In this document: piece after piece, positions 16,031 through 25,191 of the stretch | How positions within the stretch are numbered: the stretch's first letter is position 1 | Layout of the letters: each line of letters begins with the position of its first letter | From: Bradyrhizobium sp. SZCCT0148 | GTDB taxonomy: Bacteria > Pseudomonadota > Alphaproteobacteria > Rhizobiales > Xanthobacteraceae | DNA: 64,000 bases | Reading direction: 5' to 3' | NCBI RefSeq assembly: GCF_018129985.1 | Contig: NZ_JAFCKT010000001.1 | Coordinates: forward strand, 186,001-250,000 | The notes under the pieces: generated by a model | Told to the model about the DNA's origin: nothing | Database searches by the model: none | The model's input: the letters and a program-made list of their open reading frames with translations, nothing else | Translations under genes and position numbers: made by a program

Positions 16031-17748
16031 GTGAGAAGACGATGGGGCAGAACGGACAGCAACCCAATGACGGTGAAACGCTGATGTCGCGCTTCATCCG
16101 CCCCGAGCAGACCTTTCCGACGCTGACGCCCGCCGAGATCGAGCGGGTCAGGCATTTCGGCGAAGTTCGCACCTTTGAGGATGGCGAATTGCTGTTCGAG
16201 ACCGGCAAAGTCGGGCCGGGCATGTTCGTTGTGCTGAAGGGCCATGTCGCCATCACCCAGCGCGACGGGCTCGGCAACGTCACGCCACTGATCGATCAGG
16301 GGCCGGGACAATTCCTGGCCGAACTCAGCCAGCTTTCCGGCCGGCCGGCGCTGGTTGACGGCCGCGCCGAGGGCGATGTCGAGACGCTGCTGCTGCCGCC
16401 GGAGCGGCTGCGTGCGCTGCTGGTGGCCGAGGCCGAGCTCGGCGAGCGCATCATGCGCGCGCTGATCCTGCGGCGGGTCAATCTGCTGCAGGCCGGCGTC
16501 GGCGGCGTGGTGCTAATCGGCCCGTCGCATTCGGCCGGCGTGGTGCGCCTGCAGGGTTTCCTCACCCGCAACGGCCAGCCGCACCATTTGCTCGATCCCG
16601 AGCGCGACCGCGACGCGGCCGAACTGATCGCGCGCTATTCGCCGAAGCCCGAAGACTGGCCGCTGGTCGTCGCGCCTGATGGCAACGTGCTGCGCAATCC
16701 CGGCGAGACCGAGCTCGCGCGCGCAATCGGCATGATCGGCGGTCCGCGCAACGACCGCATCTACGACGTCGCGGTGGTCGGCTGCGGCCCGGCCGGGCTC
16801 GCGACCGCCGTGTATGGGGCGTCCGAAGGACTGTCCGTCGCCGTGCTCGACATCCGGGCTTTTGGCGGCCAGGCCGGCGCCAGCGCGCGAATTGAGAACT
16901 ATCTGGGTTTCCCCACCGGCATCTCCGGCCAGGCCCTGACCGCGCGGGCGTTCACGCAGGCGCAGAAATTCGGCGCCGACATCATGATTCCCGTGACGGT
17001 GCAGTCGCTCGACTGCACGCGCAAGGACGGCGCCTTCGCGGTCGCGCTCGAGGGCTGCGATCCCCTGCGCGCGCGGGCGGTGGTGGTTGCGAGCGGCGCG
17101 CGCTATCGCCGGCCGGAGATCGACAATCTCGACAAGTTCGAAGGCCGCGGCGTCTGGTACTGGGCCTCGCCGGTCGAGGCGAAGCTGTGCGCCGGCGAGG
17201 AGGTGGCGCTGGTCGGCGCCGGCAATTCGGCTGGGCAGGCCGCGGTGTTCCTGTCGGGGCATGCCAAAAAAGTCCTGATGATCATTCGCGGCGGCGGCCT
17301 CGGCGCCAGCATGTCGCGCTATCTGATTGAGCGCATCGAAGCGACCCCGAACATCGAATTGATGTTCAACACCGAAATCACGGCGCTCGAGGGCGACGAG
17401 GCCGGGCTGCTGCGGCGAATCCGCTGGAAGAGCCGACTGTCCGATGACGAGGATTCTGCCGACATCCGCAATCTGTTCCTGTTCGTCGGCGCCGACCCCG
17501 CCACCTCCTGGCTCGACGGCTGCGGCGTGACGCTCGACCGCGCCGGCTTCGTCGTGACCGGTGCGCAGTCCGAGCAAAACCAAGGCAAGCTGGTGGCGCC
17601 GCTCGAGACCTCCGTGCCCGGCGTCTATGCCGTCGGAGACGTTCGTTCCGGCTCGGTCAAGCGGGTCGGCGGCGCCATCGGCGAGGGCGCCCAGGTCGTG
17701 GCCTCCCTGCACGGCTATCTCGGTGACGCCGCAAAGCCGTCGCTTTGA
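16027..17748 (+). CDS. cNMP-binding / thioredoxin-reductase-like FAD oxidoreductase fusion (lacks CxxC)
   Basis: 573 residues in three parts: a cyclic-nucleotide-binding beta-roll (about 25-150), a short thioredoxin/glutaredoxin-like domain without cysteines (about 158-237), and a TrxB-like two-dinucleotide-binding module (245-570) with FAD motif VGCGPAG at 251-257, second nucleotide motif VGAGNSAG at 396-403 and the C-terminal FAD motif GVYAVGDVRSGS. At the position of the redox CxxC of thioredoxin reductase the sequence is WASP (379-382), so disulfide reduction is not possible by the usual route. It may act as a ligand-gated flavoprotein, e.g. ferredoxin/NADP- or quinone-type reductase. Coupled to the small gene upstream. 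Confidence 0.88.
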   Translation: MSEKTMGQNGQQPNDGETLMSRFIRPEQTFPTLTPAEIERVRHFGEVRTFEDGELLFETGKVGPGMFVVLKGHVAITQRDGLGNVTPLIDQGPGQFLAELSQLSGRPALVDGRAEGDVETLLLPPERLRALLVAEAELGERIMRALILRRVNLLQAGVGGVVLIGPSHSAGVVRLQGFLTRNGQPHHLLDPERDRDAAELIARYSPKPEDWPLVVAPDGNVLRNPGETELARAIGMIGGPRNDRIYDVAVVGCGPAGLATAVYGASEGLSVAVLDIRAFGGQAGASARIENYLGFPTGISGQALTARAFTQAQKFGADIMIPVTVQSLDCTRKDGAFAVALEGCDPLRARAVVVASGARYRRPEIDNLDKFEGRGVWYWASPVEAKLCAGEEVALVGAGNSAGQAAVFLSGHAKKVLMIIRGGGLGASMSRYLIERIEATPNIELMFNTEITALEGDEAGLLRRIRWKSRLSDDEDSADIRNLFLFVGADPATSWLDGCGVTLDRAGFVVTGAQSEQNQGKLVAPLETSVPGVYAVGDVRSGSVKRVGGAIGEGAQVVASLHGYLGDAAKPSL

Positions 17749-17855
17749 AAGCGTTTTCAAGCAAAGTGGAGTCTGGTTCGCGTCAAGAAAACGCACCAAA
17801 ACAAGAATCTAGAGCCTCGTTTCGAGTCCATCGGTAGCGGAACGAGGTTCTCGTC
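17749..17855. repeat. Intergenic repeat, family G
   Basis: Begins with agcgttttcaagcaaagtgg and continues through caaaacaagaatctagagcc to a hairpin (GAGCCTCGTTTCGA ... GGAACGAGGTTCTC). I recall nearly the same string downstream of many genes in Bradyrhizobium. Directly after the fusion gene stop, so it may serve as terminator. Confidence 0.6.
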
Positions 17856-17978
17856 AAGGACAAGACAAGCGAATGGCAAGTCGAATGAGGCTTGCCATCT
17901 TGCCGTGTCCCACGGACTATCCGGTCGTCGCGAAGCCAATCGCGCGTGGAAGAACAAAGATTCAAAAGGGAGGACTCA

Positions 17979-18287
17979 ATGGCCGAACTCGTCGTGCTCT
18001 ACAAGACGCCCAAGGATGCTGCCGCCTTCGACAAGCATTATGCCGAGACCCACATTCCGCTCGCCAAGAAACTTCCCGGCTTGAAGAAGTACGCGGTCAG
18101 CACGGGCGCGGTCGGCTCCCCCGCCGGACCGTCGGGGATTCATCTCGTCGCCATTCTCACCTTCGACAGCGTGGGCGACATCCAGAAGGCCTTCGGCAGC
18201 GAAGCCGGCAAGGCGGCCGCAGGCGACGTGCCGAAATTCGCCAGCGGCGGCGCCGATCTGCTGATCTTCGACACCAAGGAAGTGTGA
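17979..18287 (+). CDS. EthD family protein
   Basis: 102 residues from the ATG at 17979, with AAGGGAGGA upstream; the longer in-frame extension lacks homology. It has the EthD ferredoxin-like fold signature: LVVLYKTPKDAAAFDKHYAETHIPLAKKLPGL at the N-terminus and HLVAILTFDS in the middle. EthD proteins are dimeric and often accompany degradation pathways, with mostly unknown activity. Appears monocistronic. Confidence 0.85.
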   Translation: MAELVVLYKTPKDAAAFDKHYAETHIPLAKKLPGLKKYAVSTGAVGSPAGPSGIHLVAILTFDSVGDIQKAFGSEAGKAAAGDVPKFASGGADLLIFDTKEV

Positions 18288-18482
18288 GGGTTCGATTCAA
18301 CTTTCGTCAAAAATTGCTGTCGTTTGTGACAGCGGTGCAAAAAAATCAGCCATGCGCTTGTCGATTCGCACGATGGCGCATGGCTTCGCACCTGCATGTG
18401 ACGACAACGCAGGTGGTAATCCCATGAGGGTCGTAATACTAATCTCCTGAATTTTAATGCCGGACGATTAGGAGACGATGTC

Positions 18483-18992
18483 ATGGTCCTTGGCTTGAGC
18501 TTGCCCGCCTTCACGTTGGTCCATGTCGTCATCAGCCTGATCGGCATCGTCGCCGGCCTCGTCGTGATGTTCGGCCTGCTCGGCTCGAAGTCGATGCCGG
18601 GCCTGACCGCGATCTTTATGCTGTTCACGATCCTGACCAGCGCCACCGGCTTCCTGTTTCCGTTCGAGAAGCTGCTGCCCTCGCACATCATCGGCATCAT
18701 CTCGCTGGTACTGCTCGCGATGGCCTGCTTCGCGCTGTACGGCATGAAGCTCACGGGCGCATGGCGTCCGATCTATATCGTGACCGCGATGATCTCGCTC
18801 TATTTCAACGTCTTCGTGCTGGTGATCCAGTCGTTCCTCAAGATACCGGCGCTTGCCGCGCTCGCGCCGGCCGTCGCGCCCGCGCCGCCGTCGGGTCCGG
18901 TGTTCGCGGTGGTGCAGGGCGTCGTGCTGGTGTTCTTCGTCGTGCTCACCATCGGTGCCTGGCGCCGCTTCAAGCCGATGGCATTTGCCTGA
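18483..18992 (+). CDS. Four- to five-helix membrane protein, unknown function
   Basis: 169 residues with a TAGGAGACG ribosome site. Hydrophobic segments lie at about 10-32, 38-55, 66-86, 93-115 and 138-158; a Pro/Ala linker (APAVAPAPPSGP) precedes the last one. No catalytic motif is visible and I do not recognise the family. It precedes a hydrolase by 128 bp on the same strand. The upstream 195 bp carry two short inverted repeats (gctgtc/gacagc and catgcgc/gcgcatg). Confidence 0.75.
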   Translation: MVLGLSLPAFTLVHVVISLIGIVAGLVVMFGLLGSKSMPGLTAIFMLFTILTSATGFLFPFEKLLPSHIIGIISLVLLAMACFALYGMKLTGAWRPIYIVTAMISLYFNVFVLVIQSFLKIPALAALAPAVAPAPPSGPVFAVVQGVVLVFFVVLTIGAWRRFKPMAFA

Positions 18993-19120
18993 TCACACGA
19001 TTCTCAACGTCCCGGTCGATGCGAGGCGTCGCATTCGGCAGCTCGCGCGATTATGTGCGCAACGTCGACGCGTTCCTGTTCACGCGCAACGCAATCGAAC
19101 TTCACTGAAAGAGAGCGATC

Positions 19121-19945
19121 ATGCCCACCATCACCACCAAAGACGGCGTCGAGATCTTCTACAAGGACTGGGGCAGCGGCCAGCCGATCGTGTTCAGCCA
19201 CGGCTGGCCGTTGTCGGCCGACGACTGGGACGCGCAGATGATCTTCTTCGCCAACCACGGCTATCGCGTCATCGCCCATGACCGCCGCGGCCACGGCCGC
19301 TCGTCCCAGGTTTCCGACGGGCACGACATGGATCACTATGCCGACGATCTCGCGGCCGTCACCGCGCATCTCGACCTCAAGAACGCCATCCATGTCGGTC
19401 ATTCCACCGGCGGCGGCGAAGTCGTGCATTACATCGCGCGCCATGGCGAGAGCCGGGTGGCAAAGGCTGCGATCCTCTCCGCGGTGCCGCCGCTGATGGT
19501 GCAGACCGCGGCCAATCCCGGCGGCCTGCCGAAGAGTGTGTTCGACGATCTGCAAAACCAGCTCGCCGCCAGCCGCACGCAATTCTATCGCGACCTCCCC
19601 ACCGGCCCGTTCTACGGCTACAACCGTCCCGGCGCCAAACCGTCGGAAGCGGTGATCCAGAACTGGTGGCGTCAGGGCATGATGGGCGGCGCCAAGGCGC
19701 ATTACGACGGCATCGTCGCGTTCTCGCAGACCGACTTCACGGAGGATCTGAAGAAGATCTCCGTGCCCGTGCTGGTGATGCACGGCGACGACGATCAGAT
19801 CGTGCCCTACGCCGATTCCGCGCCGCTCTCGGCCAAGCTGCTGAAGAAGGGCACGCTGAAGACCTACAAGGGTTTCCCGCACGGCATGCCGACCACGCAC
19901 GCCGAAACCATCAACGCCGACCTGCTGGCGTTCTTCAGGGAGTAA
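19121..19945 (+). CDS. Alpha/beta hydrolase, non-heme chloroperoxidase/arylesterase type
   Basis: 274 residues, full length. Oxyanion motif [10 protein letters not shown] at 27-36, nucleophile GHSTGGGE with Ser95, acid in [10 protein letters not shown] (223-225) and His254 in [10 protein letters not shown]. This matches the cofactor-free haloperoxidase/perhydrolase group, which are mostly esterases in vivo. No signal peptide. AGAGCGATC precedes the ATG. Physiological substrate unknown. Confidence 0.9.
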   Translation: MPTITTKDGVEIFYKDWGSGQPIVFSHGWPLSADDWDAQMIFFANHGYRVIAHDRRGHGRSSQVSDGHDMDHYADDLAAVTAHLDLKNAIHVGHSTGGGEVVHYIARHGESRVAKAAILSAVPPLMVQTAANPGGLPKSVFDDLQNQLAASRTQFYRDLPTGPFYGYNRPGAKPSEAVIQNWWRQGMMGGAKAHYDGIVAFSQTDFTEDLKKISVPVLVMHGDDDQIVPYADSAPLSAKLLKKGTLKTYKGFPHGMPTTHAETINADLLAFFRE

Positions 19946-20048
19946 GGCGCCTCCTCGAGATCGCCCTGATCGCACGAAAACGCCGGCCGGTGTATTCTTG
20001 CGGCAGGGCGGTCGCCGCATGAGCGGCGATGCCCTGGGGGACATCCCG

Positions 20049-20708
20049 ATGCGAGTCATCATCTTCGGCGCGACCGGCATGGTCGGGCAGGGCGTCTTGC
20101 GCGAATGCCTGGTCGATGCCGGCATCGACCAGGTGCTGGTGGTCGGCCGCAGCCCGATCGGCGTGCGCAACGCCAAGCTCACCGAGATCATCCACGGCAA
20201 TTTCCTAGACTATTCGGCGATCGAAACCCGGCTCACCGGCTTCGATGCCTGCTTCTTCTGCCTTGGCGTGTCCTCGATCGGCATGAGCGAAGAGCGCTAT
20301 CGCCATCTCACCTATGGTCTCACGCTCGCGGCTGCGACGACGCTGGCGCGGCTCAACCCGCAGATGGTGTTCACCTATGTCACCGGCGCCGGCACCGATT
20401 CCACCGAGCAGGGATCGCGGATGTGGGCGCGGATCAAGGGCAAGACCGAGAACGACCTGCTCAAGCTGCCGTTCAGGGCTGCCTATATGTTCCGGCCCGG
20501 TGCGATCCAGCCGCTGCACGGCGCCCGGTCCAAGACTGCCTGGGTGCAGGCGGTCTATGCCGCAACCGCGCCGCTGTGGCCGGTGCTGCGCCGGATCTCG
20601 CCGCGGCTGGTCACTTCGACCGAGCAGATCGGCCGCGCCATGATCCGGGTCGCCCGCGAGGGGTATCCACGGAAGGTGCTGGAGATGGCGGATATCAATA
20701 GCCTCTAG
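20049..20708 (+). CDS. NAD(P)-binding epimerase-like protein
   Basis: 219 residues from the ATG at 20049 (an ATG at 20019 is possible). Rossmann N-terminus VIIFGATGMVGQGVLRECL, then DACFFCLGVSSIGMSEERY and TYVTGAGTDSTEQGSRMWARIKGKTE, typical of the atypical short-chain dehydrogenases annotated as NAD-dependent epimerase or oxidoreductase HTATIP2-like. The classical YxxxK is not evident. The role is unknown; neighbouring genes give no hint. Confidence 0.82.
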   Translation: MRVIIFGATGMVGQGVLRECLVDAGIDQVLVVGRSPIGVRNAKLTEIIHGNFLDYSAIETRLTGFDACFFCLGVSSIGMSEERYRHLTYGLTLAAATTLARLNPQMVFTYVTGAGTDSTEQGSRMWARIKGKTENDLLKLPFRAAYMFRPGAIQPLHGARSKTAWVQAVYAATAPLWPVLRRISPRLVTSTEQIGRAMIRVAREGYPRKVLEMADINSL

Positions 20709-20789
20709 CCTGCCGGCCCGTTAGTTTGAGCGGAAATTTCGGCGCCGGTCCGCGTTGAGCCCGTCCATTCCGAAGGAGAAGCGTCGGCG

Positions 20790-21239
20790 ATGTCGCCCCA
20801 GCTCAAACTGATCGCCCTCGACGCCGACGATCTCGCCGTGATCTCGACCCATGTCCAGGATGCCCGGGTTCAGGTCTCCGACATCATCTGGCGGCAAGGC
20901 GAGAAGCGGCTCGTGGTCGGCATGAGCCGGCTCGACTGGGAGCAGACGCTGGAGGGCGAGGCCGAGCCGCGCCGGCTGGTCTCTGCGCTCCGCTTCGACC
21001 GCGTCCTCGCCTGCAAGGCGCGCAACATCGACCTGGCTGCGCCCGAAACTGTCATGGACCTTGTCGGCATCGAATTTCACCCGAGAGACGGGCGCGAGGC
21101 GGAGCCCGGCGGCAGCGCGTTGCTGTTGTTCGCGGAAGGCGGCGCCGTCCGGCTCGACGTCGAATGCCTGGAATGCGAGCTAACGGACCTCGGGGATGAC
21201 ACGCTCGGGACGGGGCCGGAGATCGAGGGGGAGCTGTGA
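20790..21239 (+). CDS. DUF2948 family protein
   Basis: 149 residues with GAAGGAGA upstream. The start LKLIALDADDLAVISTHVQDAR is diagnostic for DUF2948, a family of unknown function in alphaproteobacteria that is almost always encoded directly upstream of hisD. That is the case here (145 bp gap). Cytosolic, mixed alpha/beta. The conserved link to histidine biosynthesis is positional only. Confidence 0.88.
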   Translation: MSPQLKLIALDADDLAVISTHVQDARVQVSDIIWRQGEKRLVVGMSRLDWEQTLEGEAEPRRLVSALRFDRVLACKARNIDLAAPETVMDLVGIEFHPRDGREAEPGGSALLLFAEGGAVRLDVECLECELTDLGDDTLGTGPEIEGEL

Positions 21240-21384
21240 GGCCCCCGGTATACCAGCCGCGCTGGCTCAGGCCCGCGCCGGAACGACGGCTTGCGAGGGT
21301 TGACGCCGCTTCCCTGCCGCGCCATTGAGCAGGGGACCTGGTGCGCCAACCCGCCCCAAAGACCAGCCAGAAGCCAAGCCAGAC

Positions 21385-22680
21385 ATGCCCGTTCGCCTCG
21401 ACCGCAGCAGCGCCGATTTTGACCAGCGATTCGCGGCCTTCCTCGGCGCCAAGCGCGAGGCCTCGGCCGACGTCGAGGCCGCCGCGCGCACGATCGTCGA
21501 CGACGTGGCAAAGCGGGGCGATGCCGCGTTGCTCGAGGCCACCGCCAAGTTCGACCGGTTGACGCTGGACGCATCCGGCCTACGCGTCACCGCCGACGAG
21601 ATCGAGGCGGCGACCAAGGCCTGCGATGCCGCGACGCTGGATGCGCTCAAGCTCGCGCGGGACCGCATCGAGACCTATCACCGCCGCCAATTGCCGAAGG
21701 ACGAGCGCTTCACCGATCCGCTCGGCGTCGAACTCGGCTGGCGTTACACCGCGATCGAATCGGCCGGCCTCTATGTGCCCGGCGGCACCGCGGCCTATCC
21801 GTCCTCGGTGCTGATGAACGCGGTGCCTGCACGGGTCGCCGGTGTCTCGCGCCTGGTGATGGTGGTGCCCTCGCCCGACGGCAAGCTCAATCCGCTGGTG
21901 CTGGCGGCGGCGCAGCTCGGCGGCGTCACCGAGATCTACCGTGTCGGCGGCGCGCAGGCCGTGGCGGCGCTGGCGCACGGCACCGCGACGATCGCGCCGG
22001 TCGCCAAGATCGTCGGGCCCGGCAATGCCTATGTCGCCGCCGCCAAGCGGCTGGTGTTCGGCAAGGTCGGCATCGACATGATCGCAGGTCCCTCCGAAGT
22101 GCTGGTGATCGCCGACGACACCGGCAATGCCGACTGGATCGCTGCCGATCTCCTGGCGCAGGCCGAGCACGACGCCAGTGCCCAATCGATCCTGATCACC
22201 GACTCGGCCCGCCTCGCAGCCGACGTCGAAAAGGCGGTGGAGGCGCAGCTGAAGACGCTGCCGCGCGCCGCGATCGCAGGCAGCTCCTGGGCCGATTTCG
22301 GTGCCATCATCATGGTGAAGACCCTCGCCGATGCCATTCCGCTCGCGGACGCGATCGCCGCCGAGCATCTCGAGATCATGACCGTGGATCCCGACGCGTT
22401 GGCGGCGAAGATCCGCAATGCCGGCGCGGTGTTCCTCGGGCCGCATACGCCGGAGGCGATCGGCGACTATGTCGGCGGCTCCAACCACGTGCTGCCGACG
22501 GCGCGCTCGGCGCGATTCTCCTCGGGGCTGTCGGTGCACGACTTCATCAAGCGCACCTCGATCCTGAAATGCGGCCCGGATCAGCTGCGTGCGCTCGGAC
22601 CCGCCGCAATGACGCTCGGCAAGGCCGAGGGGCTGGACGCCCATTCGCGTTCGATTGGATTGCGCCTCAATCTGTCATGA
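21385..22680 (+). CDS. hisD: Histidinol dehydrogenase
   Basis: 431 residues from the ATG at 21385. HisD oxidises L-histidinol to L-histidine in two NAD-dependent steps with a zinc ion. Signature segment [31 protein letters not shown] (substrate/zinc region), EHLEIM and [21 protein letters not shown] are all present, including the catalytic Glu/His of AEHLEI. Cytosolic homodimer. The stop overlaps the next start (ATGA), so it is coupled to the UPF0262 gene. Only hisD of the his genes is in the window. Confidence 0.96.
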   Translation: MPVRLDRSSADFDQRFAAFLGAKREASADVEAAARTIVDDVAKRGDAALLEATAKFDRLTLDASGLRVTADEIEAATKACDAATLDALKLARDRIETYHRRQLPKDERFTDPLGVELGWRYTAIESAGLYVPGGTAAYPSSVLMNAVPARVAGVSRLVMVVPSPDGKLNPLVLAAAQLGGVTEIYRVGGAQAVAALAHGTATIAPVAKIVGPGNAYVAAAKRLVFGKVGIDMIAGPSEVLVIADDTGNADWIAADLLAQAEHDASAQSILITDSARLAADVEKAVEAQLKTLPRAAIAGSSWADFGAIIMVKTLADAIPLADAIAAEHLEIMTVDPDALAAKIRNAGAVFLGPHTPEAIGDYVGGSNHVLPTARSARFSSGLSVHDFIKRTSILKCGPDQLRALGPAAMTLGKAEGLDAHSRSIGLRLNLS

Positions 22681-23174
22681 CAGAGCTGCCCGAACAGGAC
22701 GACTCCAGCAATCGCATCGTCGGCGTCACGCTCGACGAGGACTCGATCGGCCGTTCCGGGCCCGACATCGAGCACGAGCGCGCGATCGCGATCTACGACC
22801 TGATCGAGCAGAACCTGTTCGCGCCCGACGGCGCCGAGGGCAAGGGTCCGTTCACGCTGCATCTCGGCATCACCGGCAACCGCCTGATGTTCGACATCCG
22901 TCGCGAGGACGGCACGCCCGTGGTCGCGCATCTGTTGTCGCTGACGCCGTTCCGGCGGATCGTGAAAGACTATTTCATGATATGCGACAGCTACTACCAG
23001 GCGATCCGCACCGCGACCCCCGACAAGATCGAGGCTATCGACATGGGCCGCCGCGGCATCCATGACGAGGGATCGCGCACGCTGCAGGAGCGGTTGAAGG
23101 GCAAGGTACGGGTCGACTTCGAGACCTCGCGCCGGCTGTTCACGCTCATCACCGTCCTGCATTGGAAAGGCTAA
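22677..23174 (+). CDS. UPF0262 family protein
   Basis: 165 residues from the ATG overlapping the hisD stop. It has the UPF0262 pattern [54 protein letters not shown] and [15 protein letters not shown]. The family is restricted to alphaproteobacteria, of unknown function and nearly always found after hisD. Start chosen because of the four-base overlap. Six bases separate it from the next gene. Confidence 0.9.
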   Translation: MTELPEQDDSSNRIVGVTLDEDSIGRSGPDIEHERAIAIYDLIEQNLFAPDGAEGKGPFTLHLGITGNRLMFDIRREDGTPVVAHLLSLTPFRRIVKDYFMICDSYYQAIRTATPDKIEAIDMGRRGIHDEGSRTLQERLKGKVRVDFETSRRLFTLITVLHWKG

Positions 23175-23180
23175 TCGCGG

Positions 23181-23648
23181 ATGGCTGCGCCGCCACGCGC
23201 AAGCAATCCGCAGTCCGTGCTGTTCGCCTGCGCGATGAACAGCGTGCGATCGCCGATGGCCGAGAGCCTGCTGCAGCACATGTTTCCGCAAGGGCTCTAC
23301 GTGAAGTCAGCGGGCACGCGGAAGGGCGAGCTCGATCCGTTCGCAGTGTCCGTGATGGCCGAGCTCGGCCAGGACATCTCCGCCCACAAGCCGCAGACCT
23401 TCGAGGAGCTGGAGGACTGGGAGGGGCTGAATTTCGACCTCATCATCACGCTCTCGCCGGAGGCGCACCACAAGGCGCTGGAGCTGACGCGGACGCTCGC
23501 GGCCGACGTCGAATATTGGCCGACGCAGGATCCTACGACGATCGAGGGCAGCCGCGACCAGAAGCTCGCCGCCTATCGCGACGTCTGCGACCAGCTGTCG
23601 ATGCGAATCCGCAAGCGATTCTCGAAGGTCGGCGCGGCGTCAGGCTGA
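23181..23648 (+). CDS. Low molecular weight protein tyrosine phosphatase / arsenate reductase-like
   Basis: 155 residues. The phosphate-binding loop CAMNSVRS (C-x5-R-S) is near the N-terminus (about residues 16-23), and the later acidic motif appears as WPTQDPT. This is the LMW-PTP fold used by both phosphotyrosine phosphatases and thioredoxin-linked arsenate reductases; the extra cysteines of ArsC are lacking, favouring phosphatase. It belongs to the conserved hisD-UPF0262-phosphatase run. Confidence 0.86.
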   Translation: MAAPPRASNPQSVLFACAMNSVRSPMAESLLQHMFPQGLYVKSAGTRKGELDPFAVSVMAELGQDISAHKPQTFEELEDWEGLNFDLIITLSPEAHHKALELTRTLAADVEYWPTQDPTTIEGSRDQKLAAYRDVCDQLSMRIRKRFSKVGAASG

Positions 23649-23928
23649 TCTCGTGCCCCGGACGCGGCGCGGCGTGCAACAGATACGCTGCAGAGCCGGG
23701 GCAAATCTCATTGCAAGCAGGCTGGTGAGTTCGGCTCAGCGTCGCAGCATTTCATGCCGCGCCGCGTCTGGGACACCAGACCACCCGTAACACCGGCGTC
23801 ACAGATGGAAGGCACATGCTGTCGGAAACCTCGAATCACCAAACTCCCGGTTCCCGGGTTGTGAAATCAGCCCCCTTCCGATAGGTTCCGCGCGCAATTC
23901 ACCCCCTGCTCATCCCCCAAATCACCTG

Positions 23929-24558
23929 ATGCTTGGCCGCCCCAAATTCGTACTTGCCTCCGGTTCGCCGCGGCGCCTGTCGCTGCTCAACCAGGCCGGC
24001 ATCGAGCCGGACGCGCTCCGGCCGGCCGACGTCGACGAGACGCCGAAGCGGGGCGAGCTGCCGCGCGCCTGCGCCAATCGGCTTGCGCGGGCCAAGGCCG
24101 ATGCGGCGCTCAAATCGGTGCAGCTCGACGACGAGCTGCGCGGCGCCTTCATCCTCGCCGCCGACACGGTGGTCGCGGTCGGCCGCCGCATCCTGCCCAA
24201 GGCCAATCTGGTGGACGAAGCCGCGCAGTGCCTGCGGCTGCTGTCGGGCCGCAACCACCGCGTCTACACTGCGATCACCCTGGTGACGCCGCGCGAGGCG
24301 TTCCGCCAGCGCCTGGTCGAGACCCGCGTCCGCTTCAAGCGGCTCTCGGAGGACGACATCCAGGCCTATATCGGCTCCGGCGAATGGCGCGGCAAAGCCG
24401 GCGGCTATGCCGTGCAGGGCATCGCCGGCTCCTTCGTGGTGAAGATGGTGGGGTCCTACACCAACGTCGTCGGCCTGCCGCTCTACGAGACTACCACGCT
24501 GCTTGGCGGCGAGGGTTTCCCGATCCGCTTCGGCTGGCTCAACGTCACCGCGGTGTGA
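23929..24558 (+). CDS. Maf family nucleotide pyrophosphatase
   Basis: 209 residues. Maf/YhdE proteins hydrolyse noncanonical or modified nucleoside triphosphates and are linked to cell division arrest. The family start [19 protein letters not shown] and the active-site segments [16 protein letters not shown] and [18 protein letters not shown] are present. Start chosen at the ATG directly before this motif. The preceding 280 bp hold no infA, which often lies between the phosphatase and Maf genes in this order. Confidence 0.93.
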   Translation: MLGRPKFVLASGSPRRLSLLNQAGIEPDALRPADVDETPKRGELPRACANRLARAKADAALKSVQLDDELRGAFILAADTVVAVGRRILPKANLVDEAAQCLRLLSGRNHRVYTAITLVTPREAFRQRLVETRVRFKRLSEDDIQAYIGSGEWRGKAGGYAVQGIAGSFVVKMVGSYTNVVGLPLYETTTLLGGEGFPIRFGWLNVTAV

Positions 24559-24693
24559 GCCGCCCGCCGAGCAGAATCTCGAAAACGATCCCATGCACAG
24601 TAGAATGCCTGACGCGGCGTGTGCCCTGCCGCCCGCGGAACCCGTTGCCCGACAGGCCCTTGAAACCCTTTCACTCCGTGCAAGCTGCCGACA

Positions 24694-24879
24694 ATGATGA
24701 ACGACCAGGTCAAAAAGCCCGCCGGCCCGCTCAAAACCTGCCCGATCTGCGGCAAGCCGCAGTCGGAGTCTACCCGCCCGTTCTGCTCCTCGCGCTGCCG
24801 GGACGTCGATTTGAACCGCTGGCTGAAAGGCTCCTACGTCATCCCCGGCCGCGACGACGAAGTCGATGACGTAGAATAA
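24694..24879 (+). CDS. yacG: DNA gyrase inhibitor YacG
   Basis: 61 residues (ATG at 24694 or 24697). A zinc-ribbon protein with CPIC and FCSSRC, i.e. the four zinc cysteines, then DLNRWLKGSYVIPG, all YacG signatures. YacG binds GyrB and inhibits DNA binding. It follows maf by 135 bp on the same strand, as is common in alphaproteobacteria. Confidence 0.93.
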   Translation: MMNDQVKKPAGPLKTCPICGKPQSESTRPFCSSRCRDVDLNRWLKGSYVIPGRDDEVDDVE

Positions 24880-25053
24880 ATAACAATATCAATTGCTTGT
24901 TCGGTTGTGCACGCCGCCGCCCCCCAGCCGCGGCAGCTTGTACACAGCCGGGCCATGCTCGGCGAAGCCACTTGCCGAAGCCGGGTGGACAGGCCGCCTC
25001 CGGCCCACTATAAACCGCCCGCTCGATGGGCTTTGGCCCCTCTCTTGGAGCAA

Positions 25054-25129
25054 GCCCAGGTAGCTCAGTTGGTAGAGCATGCGACTGAAAATCGCAGTGT
25101 CGGTGGTTCGATTCCGCCCCTGGGCACCA
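25054..25129 (+). tRNA. tRNA-Phe (GAA)
   Basis: 76 nt with encoded CCA: acceptor GCCCAGG pairs with CCTGGGC, D-arm AGCTCAGTTGGTAGAGC, anticodon stem TGCGA/TCGCA with loop CTGAAAA (anticodon GAA), variable loop GTGTC and T-loop GTTCGATTC. Confidence 0.97.
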
Positions 25130-25191
25130 TTGCTTCCTGAAGCATCTGCAGACGTGGCATCGCTTGTCAGCGCCGCTGTTTCCGGCCCGCC

